Of a stretch of 64,000 nucleotides of DNA, positions 1 through 8,861 are shown piece after piece; position 1 is the first letter of the stretch, and every line of letters starts with the position of its first letter. The notes under the pieces are model-generated. The model worked only from the letters and a program-made list of their open reading frames with translations. It was not told the DNA's origin and did no database searches. Made by a program: the position numbers and the translations under genes. Location: contig CAMKKZ010000002.1 of the NCBI GenBank assembly GCA_946413525.1, forward strand, positions 1-64,000, in the 5' to 3' direction. The stretch comes from an uncultured Oribacterium sp. (GTDB taxonomy: Bacteria > Bacillota > Clostridia > Lachnospirales > Lachnospiraceae).

Positions 1-1
1 T

Positions 2-172
2 CAGGATTCAGAGAACAGGAAGTTCTTTGTCGATGACTACGCCCCCGATTCGTATTATGACCTGGACAAATATGTCTGCCTGCCTGTTTACATAAAGCCG
101 TATTTAAAAAAGAACGGCGAACCGTCCTTCAATTTCAACGTCCAGAAAAGGCAGAGCGGACGCGGCGAGTGA
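2..172 (+). CDS. C-terminal fragment of an unrecognised protein, cut by the window edge
   Basis: An open frame runs from the window edge to a TGA at 170-172 and encodes about 56 residues, ending in a polar tail (KRQSGRGE). The start lies outside the window. I do not recognise the family. The codon content (Tyr, Asp, Lys rich, no low complexity) looks like real protein, and a perfect 10-bp hairpin follows directly. A degenerate relative of this same 3' end occurs at 18240-18378, where NRKLLVGD matches NRKFFVDD here, so the two are paralogous gene ends on either side of most of the polysaccharide locus. It could be an intact gene or a remnant; only the upstream sequence would tell. Confidence 0.45.
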   Translation, partial: QDSENRKFFVDDYAPDSYYDLDKYVCLPVYIKPYLKKNGEPSFNFNVQKRQSGRGE

Positions 173-182
173 TTTGCAATTT

Positions 183-214
183 AAACGCCTGCAGATTCTT
201 TTCCGCAGGCGTTT
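183..214. terminator. Hairpin, probable bidirectional terminator between convergent genes
   Basis: A perfect 10-bp inverted repeat (aaacgcctgc / gcaggcgttt) with a 12-nt loop. It sits between the rightward fragment ending at 172 and the leftward polysaccharide operon ending at 323. The T tracts are short (three), so termination strength is uncertain. Confidence 0.5.
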
Positions 215-322
215 CCGAATTCCATATCCGTGATCACTTTCTTCTGGCGGGGATTGCGCGCGGCAACGTGCCAAGGTTGCTGACATAGCGAACCGCCCAA
301 TGGATGTTCAAATCAGCTCAAT

Positions 323-1492
323 TTAAATCAACCCCTCTTGTTTAAAGCAGCCACTACCCAGGCCAGAGCCTTTTTTTTTTGGTTTTTTCAGACAGTACAT
401 TCTGATGGACAACATGTCTGTCTTCATTTCATCTGTCTGCTCATAATTGTCATTTACAAAAGAATTGTATAAAAAATCCGGGTCTTCAATGCTCAGAATA
501 GTATTTGTCCCATATTCCATGTAGTTCACATAAAAGATTTTTTCAGGCACCTCTTGTCTTCTGACGTATAGCCTGTACAATTTGTCCGGATTATTCATAT
601 GATAGGCATACTGCATGCAGTCCCACGTCCTCACATCACATATCTGTCCGTTTGCCAGAAGATATCCGGATGGAACATTGTCCCGGAATGCTATAAATTC
701 CTCATCTGATGTATTATTCCGCAGGTAATTTTCATATGAAATAATCCCTGCCGCCCGCCCAGACGTTGTATATATTCCCTTATACACGCCATTCTCTACT
801 TTTGTATCCAGGAAGCACAGCGGTTCATCTCTATAAATATAAGTATAAAACGAAATCAACGAACATGATATCACCAGCAGCGCAAACGTTGAAATTGCCA
901 GCCTGCATATCCTTTTCAGTCTTGCATTATCTATTACCGATTCGAACTGACCTAAATATAGTATAAACGGAACCACCGCAGGGTACAAAAAAAGAGATCT
1001 GGAAGCAGGGGATGTCGTTCCCACAACAAAGATTTCAAACAGGAAAAAGAAGAACTCCGGCAGAACCAGAAACACGGTCAATGGATTCTTTGTATGAAAA
1101 AGAATAAAATATAACCCGATGACCAGACCCACGGTCCCGCCAACCACCCTCACTGCGCTGCCTCCTTTTAATGCATATCGCACAAAATAAAGCAGCGGAA
1201 AGGCAAAGCTAAACAAAAGGCATAAGGAAATGATTTCCTTATGCCTCAATATAATTCGACTTTTCATTTTCAAAAATACTGCGACAAACATCAGAGCAGA
1301 ACCCACAAAAATAATGCCGCAGTGTATTCCATACGAATACCATAGCTGTCTCAGAACCCATCCCAACGTAGGCATCATTATTTCGTCTTCGTTTAAATAG
1401 AAGGTGTCAAGCAACCCGTCCGCAAGCTTCGCCACGCCCGATTGCATCAGGATTGGAACGAATACCACTGTCACCTGCATTAGCCCCCCCAC
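323..1492 (-). CDS. C-terminal half of a frameshifted GT-C type membrane glycosyltransferase
   Basis: This frame encodes several hydrophobic segments and then a soluble C-terminal region of about 170 residues, as in ArnT/GT39-like glycosyltransferases that use polyprenyl-phosphate sugars. It overlaps the N-terminal half (1407-2153) in another frame. Joining the two at the G7 run (1484-1490, minus strand) restores a continuous protein of about 600 residues, LLLYIGG leading into LMQVTVVF. If translated alone it would have to start at GTG 1492 or ATG 1480, with no convincing ribosome site. The 3' end contains an A10 run (371-380) coding a Lys-rich tail. Last gene of the leftward locus. It is either a broken gene, a phase-variable gene or a sequencing error in the homopolymer. 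Confidence 0.7.
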   Translation of the reverse strand: MGGLMQVTVVFVPILMQSGVAKLADGLLDTFYLNEDEIMMPTLGWVLRQLWYSYGIHCGIIFVGSALMFVAVFLKMKSRIILRHKEIISLCLLFSFAFPLLYFVRYALKGGSAVRVVGGTVGLVIGLYFILFHTKNPLTVFLVLPEFFFFLFEIFVVGTTSPASRSLFLYPAVVPFILYLGQFESVIDNARLKRICRLAISTFALLVISCSLISFYTYIYRDEPLCFLDTKVENGVYKGIYTTSGRAAGIISYENYLRNNTSDEEFIAFRDNVPSGYLLANGQICDVRTWDCMQYAYHMNNPDKLYRLYVRRQEVPEKIFYVNYMEYGTNTILSIEDPDFLYNSFVNDNYEQTDEMKTDMLSIRMYCLKKPKKKGSGLGSGCFKQEGLI

Positions 1493-2153
1493 CGATATAG
1501 AGCAGAAGATCCCTCATGGAGAATGAGAACGCAATGATGCCCATCAGAAATATAATCACTTCAATCGATGCCACAGGATGCGCAAAAACAGCCAACGCCG
1601 AACATATGCCTGCAACGAACAGGAGCATGTTCTTTTCAGGCGAACTGCATGTATTTTCATAACGTAGCAAAACGCATCCAACCAGATAAATCAAATATAA
1701 TGAAATCGTATTATAATTAAAATCAGGTATCGACATATAATGGTAAGACAGCATCATCAATGTAGCCAGGCTGACAGCCAGTCGGTTTTTATATTTTTTT
1801 TGAAGAAAATATGCGGCCAAAAGAACGATCAGCGTCCTGACTGCCACAAAAACAAAACGCATAAAAAGAAATACGCCTTCTTCTCCTGGCACGAACAACG
1901 TGTAAAGCCAATAAAACGGGATTGTGAAAAAGGTCATTCCCACAGCCATGCCTGTATTGTACACATAAGGAATATTCCCTTTTAGAACCGTCTTTGTCTC
2001 TGCCAAATGATATGCCTCATCTGTTATTTCTACACCGAGCCGTATCCGATATAGACTGATAATTGTAATTCCTATGACCAATATCCAAAATAAGATATTA
2101 GATCTCACGCCCTCTTTTATCCGCTTAGGCATCACAATGGCATTCCTCCTCAC
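1407..2153 (-). CDS. N-terminal half of a frameshifted GT-C type membrane glycosyltransferase
   Basis: About 220 genuine residues: an N-terminal membrane segment, then an extracytoplasmic loop with ITDEAYHLAE, whose acidic pair matches the catalytic Asp/Glu motif of GT39/GT83-like GT-C enzymes, followed by further membrane segments. After the G7 run at 1484-1490 the frame continues into about 25 out-of-frame residues (ANAGDSGIRS...), which are not membrane-like and mark the shift. The family normally has 450-700 residues, so neither half is complete. It lies 47 bp downstream of the flippase gene and was probably co-transcribed to add a side sugar or modify the lipid-linked unit. Confidence 0.7.
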   Translation of the reverse strand: MRRNAIVMPKRIKEGVRSNILFWILVIGITIISLYRIRLGVEITDEAYHLAETKTVLKGNIPYVYNTGMAVGMTFFTIPFYWLYTLFVPGEEGVFLFMRFVFVAVRTLIVLLAAYFLQKKYKNRLAVSLATLMMLSYHYMSIPDFNYNTISLYLIYLVGCVLLRYENTCSSPEKNMLLFVAGICSALAVFAHPVASIEVIIFLMGIIAFSFSMRDLLLYIGGGANAGDSGIRSNPDAIGRGEACGRVA

Positions 2154-2200
2154 ATGACTTTCTGCAAAGCTTTATTTACTTCCCACAGCATTGCATCCCC

Positions 2201-3724
2201 CTATCTCTTTCCGAATATCGTTCCCAGGATGCTTTTATTCTTTATTATGAGGGGCAGGCATATCGCCCCATATATTATGGCAGATATCATCACTGTGACA
2301 GGAAACCGGGCACATGCATTCAGTCCGGGCATATGCGCCCTGATCCTCCATGATGAAATTATGCATACTATAATTCCGCTCACCCAAAAAGGAATATATT
2401 TTACGATGCCAGAAAACTTAATGTAGCGATTGTGTTTCCTGCATGACAATATATTCAGGACCGAGCAAATCACCATCGATATGCTGGATGCCAGCGTGAC
2501 CCCCAGAACCCCTATATATTTTGACAGCACGATGCTTAGCAGGATATTAAAGCCGATGCCTATCGAGGAATTGATCATTGGCCTTCTGGAGTCCTTGTAG
2601 CTGTAATGCAGGCGGCTAAATAAATCTCTATATGCGTAAAAAGCGCTCGAAACCCCGTACCCCATCAGAGCGGCAGCGGTATCCATGACCGCTTTATCAG
2701 AAAAGGATCCTCTTCCATATACGATCCTGACAATGTCCGCGGCGTTCATTATTATTAATACGGACACAGGCGCCAAAATTGTCGTGAAAAAAACAAAAAA
2801 TCTCATGACAAGCTCTGCCGCCCTCTTTTCATGTCCATTTGCCACGTCCTGGCTCACATAGGTAAAAACCACCGAGCAAACCGAACTGACCAGGGTTGAA
2901 ACAAGGTTGATTAATACTGCCGCATAACCCACAGATGTCACTATGCCATCACCGAGCCCGGATACGATTACCTTGTCCACCTGCTGATTCACAAAAACAA
3001 TGGAGTAACCAAGCAGCAATGGCAGGCTCATGGATATCATCTGTTGAATGTTACTGTCATAAAATGGCCTTTTTATAAGCATTTTCCATTCTTTTCTTGA
3101 GGCGACAGCAAGAAACAGAACGTCTGCCAGCGTATAGGCAAAGTAGCCGATAAGCAATATTATAACCCCAATGCTTTGCCCAAAGCATCGGATCAAGACT
3201 ATCATAACAACGCTTTGAATAATGCTTATGAATTCACCAGGTACAAATCTTTCATTAGCTTTGAGCAGGGCGTTAAGGATCGCGCAGACGATCATTATCG
3301 AGATTGTAGGCGCATATATCCTAAGATATCCTGTAAGCCTTAACTGCAGGATCTTTCCATAGCTAGGAGCAATTATATTGGATATAATAGGAGCTGATAA
3401 TTCCAATCCTAAAACAATCACAGCGGATATAAACAGCCAGATAATCAGGGAATTGCTCACAAACCTGTCCGCATCTTCTTTATTTCGGCTTTTAATCCCA
3501 ACATAAATCGGAACAAACGCCGTCAAAAAGACCTGGACTAAAAGATAATCAATGTCACCAATGACATTCTGCGAGAGCGATATTAAGTCCGTTTCAATCG
3601 TTGCGCCAAATTCTCCTGCTGTCACCATCTGCTTCGCAAATCCAAGCAGCTTGGAAAGTACCACGACGCCTGTAACGGAGAACATCTTTTTCAGAATCAA
3701 AATATTTTTTTCGCCGCTTCTCAT
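2201..3724 (-). CDS. MurJ/MviN-like (MOP superfamily) lipid-linked oligosaccharide flippase
   Basis: 507 residues, overwhelmingly hydrophobic with about 13-14 predicted membrane spans and the N-terminal pattern of the MurJ/MviN family (SKLLGFAKQMVTAGEFGA...D). Such proteins flip undecaprenyl-linked saccharides outward. Inside a polysaccharide locus this copy most likely acts as the Wzx of the pathway rather than as the housekeeping lipid II flippase. The ATG overlaps the stop codon of the AsnB-like gene (ATGA, 3721-3724), so translation is coupled. No second flippase gene is visible in the locus, which supports the role. MurJ versus Wzx cannot be separated by eye. Confidence 0.85.
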   Translation of the reverse strand: MRSGEKNILILKKMFSVTGVVVLSKLLGFAKQMVTAGEFGATIETDLISLSQNVIGDIDYLLVQVFLTAFVPIYVGIKSRNKEDADRFVSNSLIIWLFISAVIVLGLELSAPIISNIIAPSYGKILQLRLTGYLRIYAPTISIMIVCAILNALLKANERFVPGEFISIIQSVVMIVLIRCFGQSIGVIILLIGYFAYTLADVLFLAVASRKEWKMLIKRPFYDSNIQQMISMSLPLLLGYSIVFVNQQVDKVIVSGLGDGIVTSVGYAAVLINLVSTLVSSVCSVVFTYVSQDVANGHEKRAAELVMRFFVFFTTILAPVSVLIIMNAADIVRIVYGRGSFSDKAVMDTAAALMGYGVSSAFYAYRDLFSRLHYSYKDSRRPMINSSIGIGFNILLSIVLSKYIGVLGVTLASSISMVICSVLNILSCRKHNRYIKFSGIVKYIPFWVSGIIVCIISSWRIRAHMPGLNACARFPVTVMISAIIYGAICLPLIIKNKSILGTIFGKR

Positions 3725-5661
3725 GCCGCTTCTACACCAAACAATCTCATAAATAACTCAGTGCTTAGAAAAACCTCTACAGCATATGCGTTTGGATTCT
3801 TCTTCCATAGCTTTTTCACCGCGTCTATATTGAAAAACTTACTGCTCCTTGCATCTATGAATAAATCTTCCACTCTTTCTTTGTCCAGTCGACTAATCCA
3901 CCGTTCGCGCGGAGAAGGCCAGCCCATTTTATTCCTGCGCCATACCACATCCTCAGGAAGCTTGTTCTCAATGTTTTTTCTTAACAAGTATTTTGTATAA
4001 CCATCTTTTATCTTCATGCTTTCTGGTATTCCCGTTGCTGCTTCAACATATTTATAATCAATAAATGGAACACGACTTTCCATGGAAAATGCCATATAGC
4101 AGCGATCGTCCATTCTTAAAATATGCGTTAATTGCGTACCTCGAATCTCATTATATTGCATTTCAGACAAGGATTGGAATTTTATGTACTTTTCAACATC
4201 CGTGTTATTTTTAAAAATGTTAGCAACCTTCTTTGTTATATATGGAGCCATTCGGCTTTGACATCTTTTTTTTCTGATATAAATATTGTTAAAATAAATC
4301 ACATATTGGAATAGTTCTATTATTGACAACCTGCTGTTTTTAGCAGCTTCAATAAACTCCTTGACAAATGCAAATATCCCCTTTCTTTTTAGGCAATCCA
4401 TCAGATACCATGTATAATATCTTTCATATCCAAACATTGTCTCGTCCGCGCCCTGTCCATTTATAATTACCTTGATGCCTCTTTTTCCCACCTCTTTCAA
4501 GGTCATAAAACTTCCCAATGTACTGAAATGTCCGAGACTTTCAACATGCCATATCATATCCTTAAAGGCGGAAAACGTGTCCTTTTCATCCGGATAAATA
4601 AGATTTTCTCTGGTTCCACAATATTTGTTTACTGCATGAGCATATTCCCGTTCATCTCCCTCATCAAATCCTTCATAGCAACTTGTAAATGTGTTGATAT
4701 CCTCTGCTTTTCTTCCTGTTTCCCTATAATATTCTGAAATCTCCGCAACCAGGGAAGAACTGTCCAATCCGCCAGACAATAAAATGGCTATGGGCACATC
4801 ACTTCTGGTACGAATCCTAACCGCATTTTCGTGAGCTTCAAATGCCTCCTTGATAAATGAGTTACTTTTTGTCTTTTCTGTATCTATATCCCAGTAACAG
4901 TAAACATGTATGCATTCAGAAACGTTCCTGTCTCGGGACGACATATCTACAATCATACTATGTCCCCCCTTCAGGCATCGGACTTTATTAATCAATGTTT
5001 CTTCTGAAAAATCAGAAATCCCCCACATCATTTGTGTAACGAGCATACTTTCATTAATTACACGAGGGACAATTGAATTCTGTATCAGTTGTTTGATTTC
5101 AGAAGAAAAAATCAAGTTATCATCATCCACATAGTAATAAAAGGGCTTTGCCCCCAGTCTGTCCCTGGAACAAAACAAACACTTCTTTTCATTATCCCAT
5201 ATGGCAAATCCCCACATTCCATTTAAATGAGATACACAATCCGTACCCCACTCTTTGTAGCTCAAAAGGAGTACCTCAGTATCCGAGTTTGATTTAAAAT
5301 CATAGCCTTTATTCTCAAGTTCATTACGAATCTCTACATAATTATAGATTTCCCCATTAAAAGTGACACATATCTTTTGATCGGGTGAATACATCGGCTG
5401 ATGGCCTTGCATAGACAAGTCTATGATGCTCAATCTGCGATGTCCCAGTGCCAAAAAGCCTGGCAATTCTTTGGTGGTATTGATATCCATATAAGGTAGC
5501 TTAACACTATCTTCGCCAACAAAAGGAGTTATCATATCATCGTCAATTACCATATAACCTTCATCGTCAGGACCGCGATGTTTTGCAGCCTGATTCATAG
5601 CTATAATCCTTTCCTTGTTCAAAGCTTTCTTTCTGTTGTACCATCCACATATTGCGCACAT
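3721..5661 (-). CDS. Asparagine synthetase B-like glutamine amidotransferase (possible uronic acid amidase)
   Basis: 646 residues. Met is followed by the nucleophile Cys2 (MCAICGWYNR) of the class II glutaminase domain (about 1-210), then the ATP pyrophosphatase PP-loop LSGGLDSS near residue 295 and a C-terminal AsnB fold. Length fits AsnB. An aggaga ribosome site precedes the ATG. In polysaccharide loci AsnB homologues such as WbpS amidate the C6 carboxylate of uronic acids; the same locus carries a UDP-sugar 6-dehydrogenase and a WlbA-like oxidase, so amidation of a diamino uronic acid is a reasonable inference. Ordinary asparagine synthesis cannot be excluded. Translationally coupled to the flippase. 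Confidence 0.88.
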   Translation of the reverse strand: MCAICGWYNRKKALNKERIIAMNQAAKHRGPDDEGYMVIDDDMITPFVGEDSVKLPYMDINTTKELPGFLALGHRRLSIIDLSMQGHQPMYSPDQKICVTFNGEIYNYVEIRNELENKGYDFKSNSDTEVLLLSYKEWGTDCVSHLNGMWGFAIWDNEKKCLFCSRDRLGAKPFYYYVDDDNLIFSSEIKQLIQNSIVPRVINESMLVTQMMWGISDFSEETLINKVRCLKGGHSMIVDMSSRDRNVSECIHVYCYWDIDTEKTKSNSFIKEAFEAHENAVRIRTRSDVPIAILLSGGLDSSSLVAEISEYYRETGRKAEDINTFTSCYEGFDEGDEREYAHAVNKYCGTRENLIYPDEKDTFSAFKDMIWHVESLGHFSTLGSFMTLKEVGKRGIKVIINGQGADETMFGYERYYTWYLMDCLKRKGIFAFVKEFIEAAKNSRLSIIELFQYVIYFNNIYIRKKRCQSRMAPYITKKVANIFKNNTDVEKYIKFQSLSEMQYNEIRGTQLTHILRMDDRCYMAFSMESRVPFIDYKYVEAATGIPESMKIKDGYTKYLLRKNIENKLPEDVVWRRNKMGWPSPRERWISRLDKERVEDLFIDARSSKFFNIDAVKKLWKKNPNAYAVEVFLSTELFMRLFGVEAA

Positions 5662-5680
5662 AAATAATCTATCTCCTGAT

Positions 5681-7054
5681 TCATGACAAACAATAATTTA
5701 TCCTCATTTCCTTTGGATTAGATCGTCTTATCATCATTCCCCTATTATATATGCCCATACATAACATCATCACAATCCCTCCGTGCGTCAATAGGACTGT
5801 GAATAAAAAAGAATTATCGAGCAGGACGGACAGGAAAAATGCCCAAACCGCAATGAGCGGTGATGGAATGTTTTTCGAAAAATAATCATAGATTTTTAGC
5901 ACGAACACCAATAGTATAGGAAACACTATCAGTCCAACATATCCCAGATTAACTATCGCATCCGATATTAGACCATTATTAGCTGAACCTTTAGGCATAT
6001 TTTGATATATTGTTGAAATTGTTCCTTTTAAATCCCCGTAGGGACTTACAAGTCCAAAATGCCTCAAAAAACTGCTCCGAAAAAAATCAGGTATTCTTCC
6101 ATGAAAATAATCAAAATATGCTGTCTCCAAAAAAGTTGGCACATAGAAAGTACGTCGAACCAGATACATAGCCAGATAATACGTAGAGAATATTTTATTT
6201 TCAAGTAATGACAAGAGCATTAACAATGATAAGCCAATCATAGAAAGGTAATTGATCAACTGTATTGATAACTTTCTAACAAAGAATACGCCTGTCGCCA
6301 GCAGCAAATTAAAAACAATGCTCTTTGTCCCATCAATCCCAAAACTTAATAATACGCAACCCGCAGCCATAAAATAGATTGATATATTTTTTTTATAAGC
6401 CCCGATAGAAGCGATCAGGATAAGCAGCATTCTATTCGCCGCATATAAATAGGCCAATGCCCTGGGGAGATTATAATCTGCCGCCTCGCCCCTTAAATCA
6501 TATACATTGTCAAATCTGAAATTCAGTCGGAAACGTGCATATTTCCAGGACACGTATATCGTCAGCAATATTCCCGAAAATATCATAATCAGAAGCAATA
6601 TCCTCGCAGTCGCCTTGTCAATTGTCCTGTTGATTTTACAGCCTCTAAACTTAACATAATTCAATACGACAACAAATACCATCCAATACGCAATATTACA
6701 TATGCCAAAAAGCCTTGTTACCATTCCGAACGCCATGAGGGATGTGAATGGTACAAATGCAATCAAAAACAAGATCCATAAGACTTCATATGAAAACCTG
6801 CCATCATTGTTACGCCAATCTTTATAAAACAATGCCGCGCCCAAAAGCAAAACAATATAGGACACAACCCTGGTAACTGGCGATTCATTATTTAAAAAAC
6901 CATAGATGCGAAAGATTGGTTGGATAATATGCTTATAATTCAAATCCAGAAGTACTCGGAAAATGATAAGCCATAGATAATAAGAAATATTAATTTTAAC
7001 ATTTCCTATCTTAATATGATTTTTCTCACATACTCTGTTTAACACGCCCACCAT
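5681..7054 (-). CDS. Polytopic membrane protein, probable Wzy-type polysaccharide polymerase
   Basis: 457 residues from the chosen ATG, with about 10-12 hydrophobic segments and one larger loop in the second half (containing FHGRIPDFFRSSFLRHFG), the topology of O-antigen/capsule polymerases. No catalytic motif is strictly conserved in the family, so the call rests on topology and context. The frame extends to a GTG at 7099, but that has no ribosome site, whereas ATG 7054 has gagg 8 nt upstream. It lies 19 bp upstream of the AsnB-like gene. A second Wzy/ligase-like protein at 23909-25195 means that one may be a ligase or that two linkages are made. Confidence 0.7.
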   Translation of the reverse strand: MVGVLNRVCEKNHIKIGNVKINISYYLWLIIFRVLLDLNYKHIIQPIFRIYGFLNNESPVTRVVSYIVLLLGAALFYKDWRNNDGRFSYEVLWILFLIAFVPFTSLMAFGMVTRLFGICNIAYWMVFVVVLNYVKFRGCKINRTIDKATARILLLIMIFSGILLTIYVSWKYARFRLNFRFDNVYDLRGEAADYNLPRALAYLYAANRMLLILIASIGAYKKNISIYFMAAGCVLLSFGIDGTKSIVFNLLLATGVFFVRKLSIQLINYLSMIGLSLLMLLSLLENKIFSTYYLAMYLVRRTFYVPTFLETAYFDYFHGRIPDFFRSSFLRHFGLVSPYGDLKGTISTIYQNMPKGSANNGLISDAIVNLGYVGLIVFPILLVFVLKIYDYFSKNIPSPLIAVWAFFLSVLLDNSFLFTVLLTHGGIVMMLCMGIYNRGMMIRRSNPKEMRINYCLS

Positions 7055-7182
7055 ATATATTGCCTCAAAATCATCAATGATATCACCATATAAAGTCACT
7101 TTATCATTAAGATAATATTAGTTTAAACCCATTACTCATTAATTCCCCCTACACGCTGTCATCAATCCACAAAAAAGTTTGT

Positions 7183-8307
7183 CTAAAAAGTTTCATATAA
7201 CATAATCAGCTCTTTCTCACATATACTCCAATTATATTCTTCCTCAAATGCTCTCCGTCCAATCCTTCCCATCCTTTTTGCCTCCTCAGGATGATTAATT
7301 AAATAATTAATTTTATCTGCTAATTCATCAGTATTCTCTGGATCAACTAAAAGGCCAGCTGGATATTTTTCAATAAAACTTCGATTAAATGAAAAATCAG
7401 AAATAATAAAAGGCATCCCCATTCCCATATACTCATAAACTTTTGTACTAAGGTTACCCATTTTATCGTATTGACCAATTGGAAGCAGGATGCACAACCC
7501 TATAGAACATTTCATATAAAACTCTCTCAAATCAGATTTGCCCAAATAGCCATGGTAAACAATAGAACCACTTTTTTCCATCGACATCACTCTGTTTTGC
7601 AGTTCATCATTTTCAAACACTCCTGCCAAATGGAGTGTGACTTTCGCCTTTTTTGCCGCTTCAGCCATCTGCAGCGTACCTCTAGCATAGGTGATTGCGC
7701 CGGCATAACATATATTTCTGTTATCTTCTGAATTTTCATAATCTATTTCCTGTACTTCTGATATTCTGGGATAGTTGTTAATATATATTAATTTATTTGA
7801 TCTGTTTATAAAAGAATACTTGGGATCTGACTCAGAAACGGCTATTACCGCATCAATTCTATTTGTTATGTAGCTTTCATATTTGAAATAAAAGAAGGCA
7901 ATGAGTTTAGACAAAACTCTAGATAAATATTTTTTTTCCTTGATTTGCAGCGGATAGCATTCATGACTGTCGAATATAACAGTCTTTCCTCTTTTTTTTA
8001 ATTTCAAAGCAATACTTAACAATTCTGGATCGTGCAACTGATAAACATCAGCATCAATCATTAGCCCTGCCTTATATACATCATTTACGCCGGAAATCAT
8101 TCGAATAAAACGATTTCCCCTGTATGAATGTCCGGTAGATTTAATAGTGACTCCCTCGTAAACTTCATCCGGTTTGTCGTCATTTACAACGAACCAAACT
8201 TCATACCCATTGTTTGCCAATGAGACACATTGACGTCTAAGAATCCTGGTATCATATCTGGGATGCACACTTGAAAGGTGACAAACCCTAACTTTTTTAT
8301 TGCCCAT
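7183..8307 (-). CDS. GT4-family glycosyltransferase
   Basis: 374 residues with a GT-B layout. The N-terminal Rossmann half opens with VRVCHLSSVHPRYDTRI and has QLHDPELL and FDSHE; the C-terminal half carries the donor-binding region (NLSTKVYEYMGMGMPFI), typical of GT4 enzymes. It probably adds one sugar to the undecaprenyl-linked repeat on the cytoplasmic face. ggagg lies 7 nt before the ATG. Downstream comes the polymerase-like gene; upstream is about 550 bp without genes, so transcription must either read through or start there. Donor and acceptor cannot be read from sequence. Confidence 0.85.
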   Translation of the reverse strand: MGNKKVRVCHLSSVHPRYDTRILRRQCVSLANNGYEVWFVVNDDKPDEVYEGVTIKSTGHSYRGNRFIRMISGVNDVYKAGLMIDADVYQLHDPELLSIALKLKKRGKTVIFDSHECYPLQIKEKKYLSRVLSKLIAFFYFKYESYITNRIDAVIAVSESDPKYSFINRSNKLIYINNYPRISEVQEIDYENSEDNRNICYAGAITYARGTLQMAEAAKKAKVTLHLAGVFENDELQNRVMSMEKSGSIVYHGYLGKSDLREFYMKCSIGLCILLPIGQYDKMGNLSTKVYEYMGMGMPFIISDFSFNRSFIEKYPAGLLVDPENTDELADKINYLINHPEEAKRMGRIGRRAFEEEYNWSICEKELIMLYETF

Positions 8308-8443
8308 AGTATGGCCTCCAACAACCCGTGATTAGTAAATATATATATTCATGTGCTTCGCAGACATTAGGATAAAATGAATCCTTCCTCTCATTTGATT
8401 CTTATGATTAAAAAATCTTTAAACATACTAGATGATTCAACCA

Positions 8444-8518
8444 TCATCTCTCATATGATTCGAAAATAAGCATCGTATCATTATTGCGCACTCTTATTTT
8501 CTTCACTCTTACGAACAT
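8444..8518 (-). pseudogene. Possible 5' remnant of an IS1634-like transposase gene
   Basis: The minus strand reads MFVRVKKIRVRN from ATG 8518 and stops after 24 codons. This resembles, from memory of the family, the usual opening of IS1634-type transposases (MFVRVK followed by IVESY; here IFESYE). No further transposase sequence and no clear inverted repeats were found. It suggests that an insertion sequence once occupied this spacer. Weak because it is short. Confidence 0.3.
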
Positions 8519-8742
8519 ATTGCGGTTCTTTCTTGCAACTCCGCAATGATTTAATAATTCCTAGATGGCTGCATTACACTAATCTGCGTTTCATTAGGTT
8601 TCCAATGACAAATAGTGCCCGCACTACACAAAAATGGATAGATGTTTTCTACTACCCATCCTAATGTCATCAGGCATCAATCGAACCATATTTTATAGAC
8701 TGCTGTGATTTCAATTACTTTGAAGCCCTCATACAAATAAGC

Positions 8743-8790
8743 CCTCCATACATGTATGAAACTGTTGTATTAGTTCAATGTATGGAGGAT
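8743..8790 (-). terminator. Hairpin related to that at 18445, possible intra-operon terminator
   Basis: An 11-bp inverted repeat, cctccatacat (8743-8753) and atgtatggagg (8778-8788), with a 24-nt spacer. On the plus strand it is followed by attttacac; on the minus strand by a weaker run. It lies between two operon segments and its sequence is shared with 18445-18496. It could be a terminator overcome by the LoaP-like protein, or the footprint of a mobile element. Confidence 0.4.
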
Positions 8791-8861
8791 TTTACACTAT
8801 TTCACAAATATTATTCTAATGTACTATGCAAATTTGTCATCTGAAAACATTTTATTCAGAA

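Larger units (their letters stand above)
8308..8861. other. Gene-free 554-bp spacer within the polysaccharide locus
   Basis: AT-rich DNA between the GT4 gene and the UDP-sugar dehydrogenase gene. It contains a short remnant resembling the start of an IS1634-type transposase (8444-8518, minus) and a hairpin (8743-8788) related to the one at 18445-18496. The sequence after each hairpin is also alike (tatttcacaaat), so both spacers share ancestry. No gene longer than 30 codons is convincing here. Confidence 0.6.

Noticed and set aside
104-286. 60-codon minus-strand frame at the left edge
   Set aside because: It lies across the plus-strand fragment and hairpin, and has no ribosome site or family resemblance.
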